Shown piece after piece: positions 17,899 through 26,414 of a stretch of DNA of 64,000 nt. The notes under the pieces were generated by a model that worked only from the letters and a program-made list of their open reading frames with translations, searched no databases and was not told the origin of the DNA. This stretch comes from Bradyrhizobium sp. 190 (lineage in GTDB: Bacteria > Pseudomonadota > Alphaproteobacteria > Rhizobiales > Xanthobacteraceae). Numbering within the stretch: the stretch's first letter is position 1; every line of letters begins with the position of its first letter. Location of the stretch: assembly GCF_023073415.1 (NCBI RefSeq), contig NZ_JADPJL010000062.1, positions 342,886-406,885 on the forward strand. The letters are read 5' to 3'. Position numbers and translations under genes: made by a program.

Positions 17899-18984
17899 TT
17901 AGCTGGCGGCGCGCTGGATGCTGGCCTCGCTGACGCCGACCTCGCGGGCGGTGTTGACGATCGCAGCCCAGGTATCATCAGGCAGCGGTACGCCGTTCCT
18001 GGTGCGCTCGGCGCGCATCTTGCGTTCGGGGTCTCCGGGGACCAGCACGGACTCGACGCCGGCGATCGGCTTGGTCTCCCGGATGAAGTCGGTGTAGCGC
18101 GAGATTTCGTCGTCGAAGTAATTGCTGGTGTCGATCACCTTGGGGTCGACATAGAAGGCAAGCATGCCGTTGGCGAACTGGCGGCCGCCCGAGGTGGCGC
18201 CCGTGCCGGTGAGCGCGCCGCCGAGCAGTTCGCAGATGAAGGCCAATCCCGACCCTTTGTGCTCGCCGAACGCGCGGATCGCACCGGTGCCCTGGGTGTG
18301 GTCCCGAGGTCCATCCGGCGTGTAGGGACCGTAGAGCACGGACGGCTCCTCGCTCAGCGTGCCGTCGGCGTCGACCAGCGCACCGGTCGGCAACTTCTTG
18401 CCGCCGCGGCTCGCCACCAGTACCTTGCCCTCGGCAACGATCGAGGTGGCGAAATCGAGCACGATCGGATCCTGCCCCTTGCGCGGAATGCCGACGCAGT
18501 AGGGCGCAGTCGAAAGCCGCTTCTGGACGCCGCCGAACGGCGCCACCAGCAGCGAGCCTGCGGCGTTGACGAAATGCACCGACACCAGCCCTTCAGCAGC
18601 GGCCATTTCGGCCCAGTCTCCGACGCGGCCGATATGCCCGGCATTGCGCAGTGCGATCGCTGCCAGCCCCGCCTTCTTGCATTTCTCGATGCCGGTCCGC
18701 ACGGCGAACGGCGTCACGGTCTGGCCGTAGCCGAACTTGCCATCGACCACGGCGAGCGACGGCGTATCGACGACAATCTCGGGGATCTGGTTGGGAACGA
18801 CGTTGCCTGTCTTCTTCCAACGGATGTAGACCGGAACCCGGATCACGCCGTGGCTGTCATGGCCGGTAAGATTGGCAGTGGTGAGATAGGTCGCGATGCG
18901 CCTGGCTTCCTCGGGCGAGGATTCCGAATGCGAAAAAACCTCGGCGACAAAATCGATCAGGTTGTTGACTTGTATGGTGACCAT
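17899..18984 (-). CDS. Ldh-family NAD(P)-dependent oxidoreductase
   Basis: A 361-residue member of the malate/L-lactate dehydrogenase family (type 2, unrelated to the Rossmann LDHs), which oxidises 2-hydroxy acids or reduces 2-keto acids. Family landmarks: TANLTGHDSHGVIRVP near 36-50 with the catalytic His, NAGHIGRVGDWAE near 114, APFGG near 148 and FGEHKGSGLAFICELLGGALTG near 240. It is the first gene of the run with the aldolase and UxaA-family gene (51-nt gap to the aldolase). A perfect 20-bp palindrome sits about 140 nt upstream of the ATG and is the likely control site. Candidate substrates are sugar-acid-derived; not resolvable from sequence. Confidence 0.83.
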   Translation of the reverse strand: MVTIQVNNLIDFVAEVFSHSESSPEEARRIATYLTTANLTGHDSHGVIRVPVYIRWKKTGNVVPNQIPEIVVDTPSLAVVDGKFGYGQTVTPFAVRTGIEKCKKAGLAAIALRNAGHIGRVGDWAEMAAAEGLVSVHFVNAAGSLLVAPFGGVQKRLSTAPYCVGIPRKGQDPIVLDFATSIVAEGKVLVASRGGKKLPTGALVDADGTLSEEPSVLYGPYTPDGPRDHTQGTGAIRAFGEHKGSGLAFICELLGGALTGTGATSGGRQFANGMLAFYVDPKVIDTSNYFDDEISRYTDFIRETKPIAGVESVLVPGDPERKMRAERTRNGVPLPDDTWAAIVNTAREVGVSEASIQRAAS

Positions 18985-19120
18985 TTTTCGGATTTCAGCC
19001 TTGTCCTAGCGCCGGGGCAGCCTCTGTATTGGCGGCGAACCCCAAGACTCCCGCGCCGGTTTTGATGACCGGCTTGGCCGGCACTTTGAGCGAAAAATCG
19101 CGCGCGTGTCTACCATTAGA

Positions 19121-19140
19121 CAAATGATTGCAATCATTTG
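19121..19140. promoter_or_regulatory. Perfect 20-bp palindrome upstream of the Ldh-family gene
   Basis: CAAATGATTGCAATCATTTG is identical on both strands. It lies in the 201-nt gap between the hpaR stop and the Ldh-family gene start, in a locally A+T-rich stretch. The form suits an operator for a dimeric GntR-, MarR- or LacI-type regulator. No regulator gene of the sugar-acid operon is adjacent other than hpaR. Confidence 0.6.
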
Positions 19141-19185
19141 CCCGGCCGTTATGCATCGGGCCGCTAGCATCATGCAAATTTGCGC

Positions 19186-19722
19186 TTACTCGTCGGTATC
19201 AGCCTCTGCCTCACCGGCCACTTCCATTTCCGCAAGGCCGCGTTCGAGTTCACCCAGCATATCCTGCAGTTCAGCCAGCTTGCGCGCGCCATAGCGGCTG
19301 GTGATTTCGGCATAGATCGCCTCCGAGGTCGGCGCGACGGCCTCGATCAGCTTCAACCCCTTGGACGAGATCGACACCTCGCCGCGGCGCAGATCGGCCT
19401 TGGCGGTCCGCCGCTCGATCAGATCGCGCGCTTCGAGGTCGCGCAGGATTCGCGACAGGCTCGGACCCAGCAAAAACGCGACGCGCGCCAGTTCGGTCAC
19501 CTCGATGGTATCCACCGCCGTCAGCGCGCGCAGGATCCGCCACTGCTGCTCGGTCAGCCCATGGTTGCGCAGGGATGGACGGAACTGGCGCATCACGGCT
19601 TCTCGCGCGCGCAGAAGCGACATCGGCAGCGAGCGGGAGAACTCACGCATCGGCAAGCTACGCATCTCGCCCGCTTTGCCGGCGCCGCCATGCGATCCGT
19701 CCGGCGATTTCTTGGCTGCCAT
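19186..19722 (-). CDS. hpaR: MarR-family regulator, HpaR-like
   Basis: A 178-residue MarR-type repressor, divergent from the hpa catabolic genes and so probably the homoprotocatechuate-operon regulator HpaR. Its winged-helix core runs from about 35 to 145: LTEQQWRILRAL near 57, VTELARVAFLLGPSLSRILRDLEARDLIERR near 75-105 (recognition helix) and DLRRGEVSISSKG near 110 (wing). Lys/Gly-rich N-terminal and acidic C-terminal tails lie outside the core. I start at ATG 19722 (MAAKK) because the longer frame to 19806 runs into the presumed operator region. A TTAACATGTTAA dyad lies in the 135-nt divergent gap and is its likely binding site. Confidence 0.8.
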   Translation of the reverse strand: MAAKKSPDGSHGGAGKAGEMRSLPMREFSRSLPMSLLRAREAVMRQFRPSLRNHGLTEQQWRILRALTAVDTIEVTELARVAFLLGPSLSRILRDLEARDLIERRTAKADLRRGEVSISSKGLKLIEAVAPTSEAIYAEITSRYGARKLAELQDMLGELERGLAEMEVAGEAEADTDE

Positions 19723-19812
19723 CTTCAGTCGTCCGCCATCAGGAATCGTTGATCGGGAGAAGGATAAAGTTTTGCGTTGCAACAAGCACCAAATCAGTTT
19801 GCGCAATATAAC

Positions 19813-19824
19813 TTAACATGTTAA
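19813..19824. promoter_or_regulatory. Candidate HpaR operator TTAACATGTTAA
   Basis: A perfect 12-bp dyad 33 nt upstream of the hpaH ATG, in the hpaR-hpaH divergent gap. MarR-type repressors bind A+T-rich inverted repeats of this kind overlapping their own promoters, so this is the natural site for pathway control. A second small dyad, GTTGCAAC, lies about 35 nt further upstream. Confidence 0.55.
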
Positions 19825-19857
19825 ACATATTTCAGCACCCTCTTTTTGCGAACGCAT

Positions 19858-20664
19858 ATGGCCCTTTCCCAGGACGAAATCCGCAAGTCCGCCGAACGGC
19901 TCGATCAGGCCGAAAAGACCCGGAAACAGATCCGGCAGCTTTCGCTCGAACATCCCGGCATAACGATCGAAGACGCCTACGCTATCCAGAAGGCATGGGT
20001 CGATATCAAAGTCGCCGAGGGCCGCGTCGTGAAGGGCCACAAGATCGGCCTGACCTCAAAGGCGATGCAGAGTGCGCTCAATATCGACGAGCCGGATTCA
20101 GGCATCCTGCTCGACGACATGTTCTTTGCCGACGGCGGGCTGGTGCCATCGGATCGCTTCATCGCCACCCGCGTCGAGGCCGAACTCGCCTTCGTGATGA
20201 AGTCGCGGCTGGCGGGACCGGACTGCACGATGTTCGACGTGCTCAACGCCACCGATTTCGTTGTGCCGGCGCTGGAAATTCTCGACACACGGGTCGAGCG
20301 GGTCGATCCGCAAACCAAATCCACCCGGAAGATTTTTGACACCATCGCCGACAACGCGGCCAACGCCGGCATCGTACTCGGCGGCCGGCCGATACGGCCG
20401 ATGGATGCCGACCTGCGCTGGATCGGCGCGCTCTGCTTCCGCAATGGCCAGCTCGAGGAAACCGGGCTTGCGGCCGGCGTTCTCAACCATCCCGCAACAT
20501 CCGTGGCCTGGCTTGCCAACAAGATCGCGCCGAACGGGCTGGCGCTGGAGGCCGGGCAAGTGGTGCTGGCGGGCTCGTTCATCCGCCCGATCGAGACCTG
20601 CAAGGGCGACACGATCCAGGCGGACTATGGACCCTACGGTTCCGTGAGCTGCTACTTCGCCTGA
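19858..20664 (+). CDS. hpaH: 2-oxo-hept-4-ene-1,7-dioate hydratase
   Basis: Hydrates 2-oxo-hept-4-ene-1,7-dioate to 4-hydroxy-2-oxoheptanedioate in homoprotocatechuate degradation. The 268-residue protein is nearly collinear with enteric HpaH: LDQAEKTRKQIRQLS near 15-29, TIEDAYAIQKAWV near 36, KGHKIGLTSKAMQ near 60, EAELAFVM near 106 with metal-binding Glu residues, FDTIADNAANAGIVLGGRPI near 160 and GVLNHPATSVAWLANKIAP near 208. The ATG at 19858 is chosen over an in-frame TTG at 19846. The RBS is weak, which is odd for the first gene of an operon. It opens the plus-strand hpa run opposite hpaR. Confidence 0.92.
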   Translation: MALSQDEIRKSAERLDQAEKTRKQIRQLSLEHPGITIEDAYAIQKAWVDIKVAEGRVVKGHKIGLTSKAMQSALNIDEPDSGILLDDMFFADGGLVPSDRFIATRVEAELAFVMKSRLAGPDCTMFDVLNATDFVVPALEILDTRVERVDPQTKSTRKIFDTIADNAANAGIVLGGRPIRPMDADLRWIGALCFRNGQLEETGLAAGVLNHPATSVAWLANKIAPNGLALEAGQVVLAGSFIRPIETCKGDTIQADYGPYGSVSCYFA

Positions 20665-20694
20665 TGCGTTAGGGAAGACGGGAGTCATCGCAAC

Positions 20695-21093
20695 ATGCCG
20701 CACTTCACGATTGAATATTCAGGCAATCTCGACGGGCGCGTCGACATGGGCGCGGTCGTGGAACTGGTTCGCAAGGCCGCGGTCGAGACCGGCATCTTCC
20801 CGCTCGGCGGTATTCGTGTCCGCGCGGTCAGGTGCGAGCACTATGCGATCGCCGACGGGGCTGCGAATTACAGTTTTCTCGACATGGTGCTGCGGCTCGG
20901 CGAAGGCCGCGACCTCGCCACCCGCAAGAAGGCCGGTGAACATATTTTCAAGACCTTGTCGGCCTACCTTGACCCCGTGTTCGCGAACCAAAAGTTCGCG
21001 CTGTCGTTCGACATGCAGATCAACGACAAGGAAACAAGCTGGAAACGCAACGACATCCACGAAGCTCTGAAAGTGGAGGCTATCCATGGATAA
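20695..21093 (+). CDS. hpaF: 5-carboxymethyl-2-hydroxymuconate isomerase
   Basis: Isomerises 5-carboxymethyl-2-hydroxymuconate in the homoprotocatechuate pathway. It is a 132-residue member of the tautomerase superfamily: the residue after the initiator Met is Pro (MPHFTIEYS), which acts as the catalytic base once Met is removed. The length fits HpaF, which is about twice a 4-oxalocrotonate tautomerase subunit. It lies 30 nt after hpaH and overlaps hpaE by 8 nt, so it is in one operon with translational coupling to hpaE. Confidence 0.9.
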   Translation: MPHFTIEYSGNLDGRVDMGAVVELVRKAAVETGIFPLGGIRVRAVRCEHYAIADGAANYSFLDMVLRLGEGRDLATRKKAGEHIFKTLSAYLDPVFANQKFALSFDMQINDKETSWKRNDIHEALKVEAIHG

Positions 21094-22630
21094 GGCGACC
21101 CCGAAGGACGTGTTTCAGGCCAACTGCGACCGCGCAGCGCCCCTGCTCGCCAAACTAAAGAGCGAAGGCATCGGCCACATGATCGACGGCAAGACCGTGC
21201 CGTCGGTCTCCGGCCAGACGTTCGAGACGAAGTCTCCGGTGGATGGCGCGGTGCTGGCGTCGGTGGCGCGCGGCAATGCCGAGGACATCGACCGTGCAGC
21301 AACCGCTGCCGCGGCTGCCTTCAAATCCTGGCGCGACACGCCGGCGGCAGCGCGGAAGAAATTGCTGCATCGCGTGGCCGACGCGATCGAGGACCATGCC
21401 GATGACATCGCGGTGCTGGAATGCATCGACACCGGCCAGGCGCATCGCTTCATGGCCAAGGCCGCGATCCGGGCGGCCGAGAACTTCCGCTTCTTTGCCG
21501 ACAAATGCGCCGAAGCCCGCGACGGCCTCAACACGCCGAGCGAGGAACACTGGAACATCTCGACCCGGGTGCCGATCGGCCCGGTCGGCGTGATCACGCC
21601 TTGGAACACGCCGTTCATGCTGTCGACCTGGAAGATTGCACCGGCGTTGGCCGCCGGCTGCACGGTGGTGCATAAGCCTGCGGAATGGTCGCCGATAACG
21701 GCGGACCTTTTGGTCAAGCTCGCGAAACAAGCCGGCCTGCCCGACGGCGTGCTCAACACCGTGCACGGCATGGGCGAAGAGGCCGGCAAGGCATTGACCG
21801 AGCATCCCGCGATCAAGGCGATCGGCTTTGTCGGCGAGAGCTCGACCGGCTCGGCCATTATGGCCCAGGGCGCCCCCACCCTGAAGCGCGTCCATTTCGA
21901 GCTCGGCGGCAAGAACCCCGTGATCGTGTTCGACGACGCCGATCTCGACCGGGCGCTGGATGCGGTCGTCTTCATGATCTACTCGCTGAACGGCGAGCGC
22001 TGCACCTCCTCCAGCCGGCTGCTGGTCCAGGAAGGCATCGCCGGAAAATTCATCGAAAAACTCACGGCGCGAGTGAAGGCCTTGAAGGTCGGCCACCCCC
22101 TCGATCCCGCCACCGAAATCGGGCCGCTGATCCATGAGCGGCACCTCGCAAAGGTCTGCAGCTATTTCGACGTCGCGCAGAAGGACGGCGCCACCATTGC
22201 GGTCGGCGGAAAGCCGCATGACGGTCCGGGCGGTGGACATTACGTGCAGCCGACGCTGGTCACCGGCGCAAATTCAAAAATGCGGGTGGCGCAGGAGGAA
22301 GTGTTCGGCCCGTTCCTGACCGTGATCTCGTTCAAGGATGAGAAGGACGCCATCGAGATCGCCAACGGCGTGCAGTACGGGCTGACCGGCTATGTCTGGA
22401 CCGGCGACATGGGCCGCGCGCTACGCGTCGCCGATGCGCTGGAGGCCGGCATGATCTGGCTCAATTCCGAAAACGTCCGCCATCTGCCGACGCCGTTCGG
22501 CGGCATGAAGGCCTCAGGTATCGGCCGCGACGGCGGCGACTACTCGTTCGACTTCTACATGGAAACCAAGCACGTCTCGCTCGCCCGCGGGACGCATAAG
22601 ATTCAGAAGCTCGGCCTGCCCTCATCCTGA
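21086..22630 (+). CDS. hpaE: 5-carboxymethyl-2-hydroxymuconate semialdehyde dehydrogenase
   Basis: NAD-dependent aldehyde dehydrogenase that oxidises the ring-cleavage semialdehyde made by HpaD. The 514-residue protein has the ALDH signatures: PWNTPFMLSTWKIAPALAAG near 172, general base E272 in HFELGGKNP and catalytic C306 in NGERCTSSS, with EVFGPF near 408. Length and position within hpaF-hpaE-hpaD support HpaE rather than a generic ALDH. The last codons and the TGA stop lie inside a palindromic repeat that begins at 22620, so the C-terminus may have been reshaped by repeat insertion. Confidence 0.9.
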   Translation: MDKATPKDVFQANCDRAAPLLAKLKSEGIGHMIDGKTVPSVSGQTFETKSPVDGAVLASVARGNAEDIDRAATAAAAAFKSWRDTPAAARKKLLHRVADAIEDHADDIAVLECIDTGQAHRFMAKAAIRAAENFRFFADKCAEARDGLNTPSEEHWNISTRVPIGPVGVITPWNTPFMLSTWKIAPALAAGCTVVHKPAEWSPITADLLVKLAKQAGLPDGVLNTVHGMGEEAGKALTEHPAIKAIGFVGESSTGSAIMAQGAPTLKRVHFELGGKNPVIVFDDADLDRALDAVVFMIYSLNGERCTSSSRLLVQEGIAGKFIEKLTARVKALKVGHPLDPATEIGPLIHERHLAKVCSYFDVAQKDGATIAVGGKPHDGPGGGHYVQPTLVTGANSKMRVAQEEVFGPFLTVISFKDEKDAIEIANGVQYGLTGYVWTGDMGRALRVADALEAGMIWLNSENVRHLPTPFGGMKASGIGRDGGDYSFDFYMETKHVSLARGTHKIQKLGLPSS

Positions 22631-22717
22631 GGAGCGGGCGCAAGCCCGCGTTTCGAAGGATGGGCCACGGGCCACATGGTTCGAGACGGCGCTGGCGCGC
22701 CTCCTCACCATGAGGAT
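22620..22717. repeat. CCTCATCCTGAGGAGC-type inverted repeat
   Basis: Ends are CTCATCCTGAGG and CCTCACCATGAGG, with an inner GCGGGCGCAAGCCCGC hairpin. It starts inside the last codons of hpaE and fills the hpaE-hpaD gap, ending about 26 nt before hpaD. A stable hairpin here would lie in the hpa mRNA. Confidence 0.75.
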
Positions 22718-22743
22718 CAACAATTGAGGACTGGATAAAACAC

Positions 22744-23727
22744 ATGCCCGTTCCGACACACATCTTCGACCCGCCGTTCAACATCATCCGCTGCAGCCAT
22801 GCCGTGCTTGATGTCGTCGACCTCAACAAGAGCCGCGCCTTCTACGAGAACACCGTCGGCCTCCATGTCGAGGACAGCGACGACAAGGCGGTGTACCTGC
22901 GCGGCAGCGAGGAGCATCAGCATCACTCGCTGGTGCTGCGGAAAGCCCCGGTCGCGGCCTGCAACCGCCTCGGCTTCAAGGTCGGCAATGACGGCGATCT
23001 CGACAAGGCCGCCAGCTTCTTTTCCGAGAACGGCATCGCCTACGCCTTTGTCGATCAGCCGTTCCAGGGCCGCACGCTGCAATTCACCGATCCCGCCGGC
23101 TTCCAGCTCGAACTCTACGCGTCGATGGAAAAGCGCCCGCACCTGCTCAGGCGCTACGACCTCTACAAGGGCTGCCATCCGCAGCGGCTCGACCATTTCA
23201 ACGTGTTCGCGCCCGAGGTCCAAAACACCGTCGATTTCTACGCCCGGCTCGGCTTCCGCCTGACCGAATATGGCGAGGAAGACGGCCCGAACGGGCGCAT
23301 CGCGGCGGCGTGGATGCACCGCAAGGGCAATGTCCATGATTTCGCTATCACCAATGGCCGTGGCCCTCGCCTGCACCACATGGCGTATTGGACGCCGACG
23401 GCGATGAATATCCTGCATCTCTGCGACGTCATGGCTTCCAGCGGCTACCTGAAGAACATCGAGCGCGGCCCGGGCCGCCACGGCATCTCGAATGCGTTCT
23501 TTCTTTATGTCCGCGATCCCGACGGCCACCGGCTCGAACTCTACACCAGCGATTATTTCACCGGCGACCACGACCACGAGCCGCTGCGCTGGTCGCTGAA
23601 GGACCCACGCCGGCAAACGCTGTGGGGCGCACCCGCGCCGCGCTCCTGGTTCGAGGAAGGTACGCCCTTCACCGGCCAGGCGGTGCGCGAACCGGCCTTC
23701 GTCGCCGACGTCACGATTGCGGACTGA
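22744..23727 (+). CDS. hpaD: Homoprotocatechuate 2,3-dioxygenase
   Basis: Extradiol dioxygenase that opens 3,4-dihydroxyphenylacetate next to the hydroxyls. The 327-residue protein is of the vicinal-oxygen-chelate type with two repeated modules. Metal ligands are apparent at H151 (RLDHFNVF), H211 or H212 (RLHHMAYW) and E265 (HRLELYTSDY), close to the spacing of the known Fe and Mn enzymes. DGHRLELYTSDYFTGDHDHEP near 260-280 is a strong HPCD signature. It sits in the hpa operon after hpaE. No 4-hydroxyphenylacetate 3-hydroxylase (hpaBC) is in the window, so the catechol may come from elsewhere. Confidence 0.92.
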   Translation: MPVPTHIFDPPFNIIRCSHAVLDVVDLNKSRAFYENTVGLHVEDSDDKAVYLRGSEEHQHHSLVLRKAPVAACNRLGFKVGNDGDLDKAASFFSENGIAYAFVDQPFQGRTLQFTDPAGFQLELYASMEKRPHLLRRYDLYKGCHPQRLDHFNVFAPEVQNTVDFYARLGFRLTEYGEEDGPNGRIAAAWMHRKGNVHDFAITNGRGPRLHHMAYWTPTAMNILHLCDVMASSGYLKNIERGPGRHGISNAFFLYVRDPDGHRLELYTSDYFTGDHDHEPLRWSLKDPRRQTLWGAPAPRSWFEEGTPFTGQAVREPAFVADVTIAD

Positions 23728-23731
23728 GAAG

Positions 23732-24601
23732 ATGACCCCTCCCCGCCTTGCCACGTTCACCGTTGACGGCTCGCAGAAATATGGCGCCGTGACCGATTCC
23801 GGCATCGTCGATCTCTCGGCGCGTTTCGCAAAGGATTATCCGACCCTGCGCGAAGTCATCGCTGATGGCGCGCTGATGAAGCTCGCCGAGGATGCGGCGC
23901 GGCGTACGCCGGACCATGCGCTCGATGCGATTACATGGCAGCCGCCGATCCCCTCGCCGGAAAAGATCATCTGCATCGGCGTGAACTACCCGGACCGCAA
24001 CGCCGAATACAAGGACGGCCAGGACGCGCCGAAATACCCGAGCATGTTCATGCGCACGCCGCGTTCCTTTGTCGGCCATAACGCGCCGCTGGTGCGCCCG
24101 CGCGCCTCCGCGCAGCTCGATTACGAGGGCGAGCTGGTGCTCATCATCGGCAAGGCCGGCCGGCATATTAAAGAGAGCGATGCGCTGGATCACATCGCCG
24201 CCGTCACGCTCTGCAATGAAGGCACCATCCGCGACTGGGTGCGGCACGCCAAGTTCAACGTCACGCAGGGCAAGAACTTCGATTCCACCGGCAGTCTGGG
24301 ACCATGGCTCGTGCCCTACACCAGTGAATCGCAAATTGCGGACATTCGTCTGACCACGCGGGTCAATGGCGAGACGCGGCAAGACGATCGCACCGGCCGG
24401 CTGATTTTCGGCTTCCGCTATTTGATCAACTATCTCTCGACCTTTACAACGCTGGTGCCCGGCGACGTCATCGTCACGGGAACGCCGACGGGGGCCGGTG
24501 CGCGGTTCGACCCGCCGCGCTATCTCAAGCCCGGCGACATCATCGAGGTTGAAGCCGAGGGAGTCGGCGTGCTGAAGAACGGCGTGGTCGACGAAGCCTG
24601 A
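23732..24601 (+). CDS. Fumarylacetoacetate hydrolase family protein, HpaG-like
   Basis: A 289-residue single-domain FAH-family enzyme, the likely decarboxylase/isomerase step between HpaF and HpaH. FAH landmarks: IICIGVNYPDRNAEY near 79, metal ligands E132 and E134 in DYEGELVLIIGK, then E163 in CNEGTIRDW (an Asp in most family members), KNFDSTGSLGPWLVP near 185, VPGDVIVTGTPTGAGARFDPPRYLKPGD near 245. Enteric HpaG is a two-domain fusion of about 430 residues; here there is one domain, so the isomerase step rests on HpaF or another gene. I start at ATG 23732, 4 nt after the hpaD stop, rather than the in-frame start overlapping hpaD. Confidence 0.8.
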   Translation: MTPPRLATFTVDGSQKYGAVTDSGIVDLSARFAKDYPTLREVIADGALMKLAEDAARRTPDHALDAITWQPPIPSPEKIICIGVNYPDRNAEYKDGQDAPKYPSMFMRTPRSFVGHNAPLVRPRASAQLDYEGELVLIIGKAGRHIKESDALDHIAAVTLCNEGTIRDWVRHAKFNVTQGKNFDSTGSLGPWLVPYTSESQIADIRLTTRVNGETRQDDRTGRLIFGFRYLINYLSTFTTLVPGDVIVTGTPTGAGARFDPPRYLKPGDIIEVEAEGVGVLKNGVVDEA

Positions 24602-24631
24602 TAAAATCCCTGCAAGCGAGTGGAAAGAGCT

Positions 24632-26260
24632 ATGAAATCAACCTCCGGCGGCGAAGCGATCGTCAATGGCCTCGTCGCGCATAGCGTCGATACGGTGTTC
24701 GGCCTGCCCGGCGCGCAAACCTACGGCCTGTTCGATGCCTTCCATCAGGCGCAGTTGAAGGTGATCGGGGCACGCCACGAGCAGGCCTGCGGTTACATGG
24801 CTTTTGGTTATGCGCGGTCCTCGGGGCGCCCCGGCGTATTCAGCGTGGTGCCCGGCCCCGGTGTGCTCAATGCGGGCGCGGCACTTCTGACCGCGTTCGG
24901 GTGCAACGAGCCGGTGCTCTGCCTCACCGGTCAGGTGCCGACGCAGTTCCTGGACAAGGGCCGCGGCCATCTGCACGAGATGCCGGACCAGCTCGCGACG
25001 CTACGCACCTTCGTGAAATGGGCCGAGCGCATCGAATATCCCGACGTCGCACCGGCCATGGTCTCGCGTGCATTTCAGGAAATGATGTCGGGCCGCCGCG
25101 GCCCGGTGTCGCTGGAAATGCCATGGGACGTGTTTACCCAGCGCGCGCAGGTCGGGCCATCCAGGGTGCTGGATGCTTTGCCCGCGCCGCAGCCCGACCC
25201 CGACCGGATCAAGGAAGCTGCGGCGCTCATCAAAAACAGCAAGCGGCCGATGATATTCGTCGGCAGCGGCGCGATCCATGCGCACGAGGAAATCCTCGAA
25301 CTCGCCGAAATGATCGATGCGCCCGTGGTGGCGTTCCGCAGCGGCCGCGGCATCGTCTCCAATGCCCACGAACTCGGGCTGACCATGGCGGCGGCCTACA
25401 GGCTGTGGCCGACCACCGATTTGATGATCGGGATCGGGACGCGGCTGGAATTGCCGACGATGTCGCGCTGGCCCTATCGTCCCGACGGCCTGAAATCGGT
25501 TCGCATCGATATCGATCCGGTGGAGATGCGGCGCTACGTGTCCGACGCGGCTGTCATCGCGGATGCCAAGTCCGGCACCGCCGATCTGGCGGCGGCGGTG
25601 AAGAAGGCCGGCTACAGCAAGACCAGCGGTCGGCGCGGCGAGATCCGCGAGGCCACCGCGGCGGCGCAGCAGGAGATTCAAAAAGTTCAGCCGCAGATGG
25701 CGTATCTGAACATCCTGCGCGAGGTGCTGCCGACCAATGCGATCGTCACCGATGAATTATCGCAGGTCGGTTTCGCTTCCTGGTACGGCTTTCCGATCTA
25801 CGAGCCGCGCACCTTCATCACCTCGGGCTATCAGGGCACGCTCGGCTCCGGCTTCCCGACCGCGCTCGGCGCCAAGGTCGCCAATCCAGACCGGCCGGTG
25901 GTCGCGATCACCGGCGATGGCGGCTTCATGTTCGCCGTGCAGGAGCTGTCGACCGCCGTGCAGTTCAAGATCGGCGTCGTGACGCTGGTGTTCAACAATA
26001 ACGCCTACGGCAATGTCCGCCGCGACCAGCGCCAGCATTTTGACGGACGCGTGGTGGCGTCGGATCTGGTCAATCCGGATTTCGTGAAGCTCGCGGAATC
26101 CTTCGGCGTCGGCGCTGCGCGCGTGACCTCGCCCGATCATTTCCGCCCCGCGCTGGAAAAGGCGCTGGCTGACGGCGGCCCTTACGTGATTTCGGTGGAG
26201 GTGCCAACGGATTCGGAAGTCTCGCCGTGGGCGTTCATCCATCCGGCGAAGAACGCCTAG
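24632..26260 (+). CDS. Thiamine diphosphate-dependent enzyme, acetolactate synthase-like
   Basis: A 542-residue ThDP enzyme of the acetolactate synthase/benzoylformate decarboxylase superfamily. The N-terminal PYR domain carries the activating Glu in GARHEQACGYMAFGYAR near 50, a central domain runs about 195-330, and the C-terminal PP domain has the ThDP/Mg motif GDGGFMFAVQELST with NNNAYGN near 430-460. The ATG at 24632 follows GGAAAGAG. It is the last gene of the hpa run, 30 nt after the FAH-family gene. A ThDP enzyme is not part of the classical HPA pathway; it might decarboxylate a 2-keto acid such as an arylpyruvate that feeds the pathway, which is inference only. Confidence 0.8.
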   Translation: MKSTSGGEAIVNGLVAHSVDTVFGLPGAQTYGLFDAFHQAQLKVIGARHEQACGYMAFGYARSSGRPGVFSVVPGPGVLNAGAALLTAFGCNEPVLCLTGQVPTQFLDKGRGHLHEMPDQLATLRTFVKWAERIEYPDVAPAMVSRAFQEMMSGRRGPVSLEMPWDVFTQRAQVGPSRVLDALPAPQPDPDRIKEAAALIKNSKRPMIFVGSGAIHAHEEILELAEMIDAPVVAFRSGRGIVSNAHELGLTMAAAYRLWPTTDLMIGIGTRLELPTMSRWPYRPDGLKSVRIDIDPVEMRRYVSDAAVIADAKSGTADLAAAVKKAGYSKTSGRRGEIREATAAAQQEIQKVQPQMAYLNILREVLPTNAIVTDELSQVGFASWYGFPIYEPRTFITSGYQGTLGSGFPTALGAKVANPDRPVVAITGDGGFMFAVQELSTAVQFKIGVVTLVFNNNAYGNVRRDQRQHFDGRVVASDLVNPDFVKLAESFGVGAARVTSPDHFRPALEKALADGGPYVISVEVPTDSEVSPWAFIHPAKNA

Positions 26261-26278
26261 CCACATGGAATGCTTCTT

Positions 26279-26410
26279 CCCTTCTCCCCTTGTGGGAGAA
26301 GGTGGCTCGCATCGTCAGATGCGAGACGGAAGGGGTCTGTCTCCGCGGATAGAGACCCCTCATCCGCCTTCGCGTGCCGCGAAGGCACCTTCTCCCACAA
26401 GGGGAGAAGG
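26279..26410. repeat. CCTTCTCCCCTTGTGGGAGAAGG-type inverted repeat
   Basis: The left end CTTCTCCCCTTGTGGGAGAA and right end TTCTCCCACAAGGGGAGAAG are complementary, each also a hairpin, with inner GGGGTCTGTCTCC/GGAT...AGACCCC pairing. It lies between the convergent ThDP gene stop (26260) and alkB stop (26415), where it could serve as a bidirectional terminator. Confidence 0.8.
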
Positions 26411-26414
26411 AATA

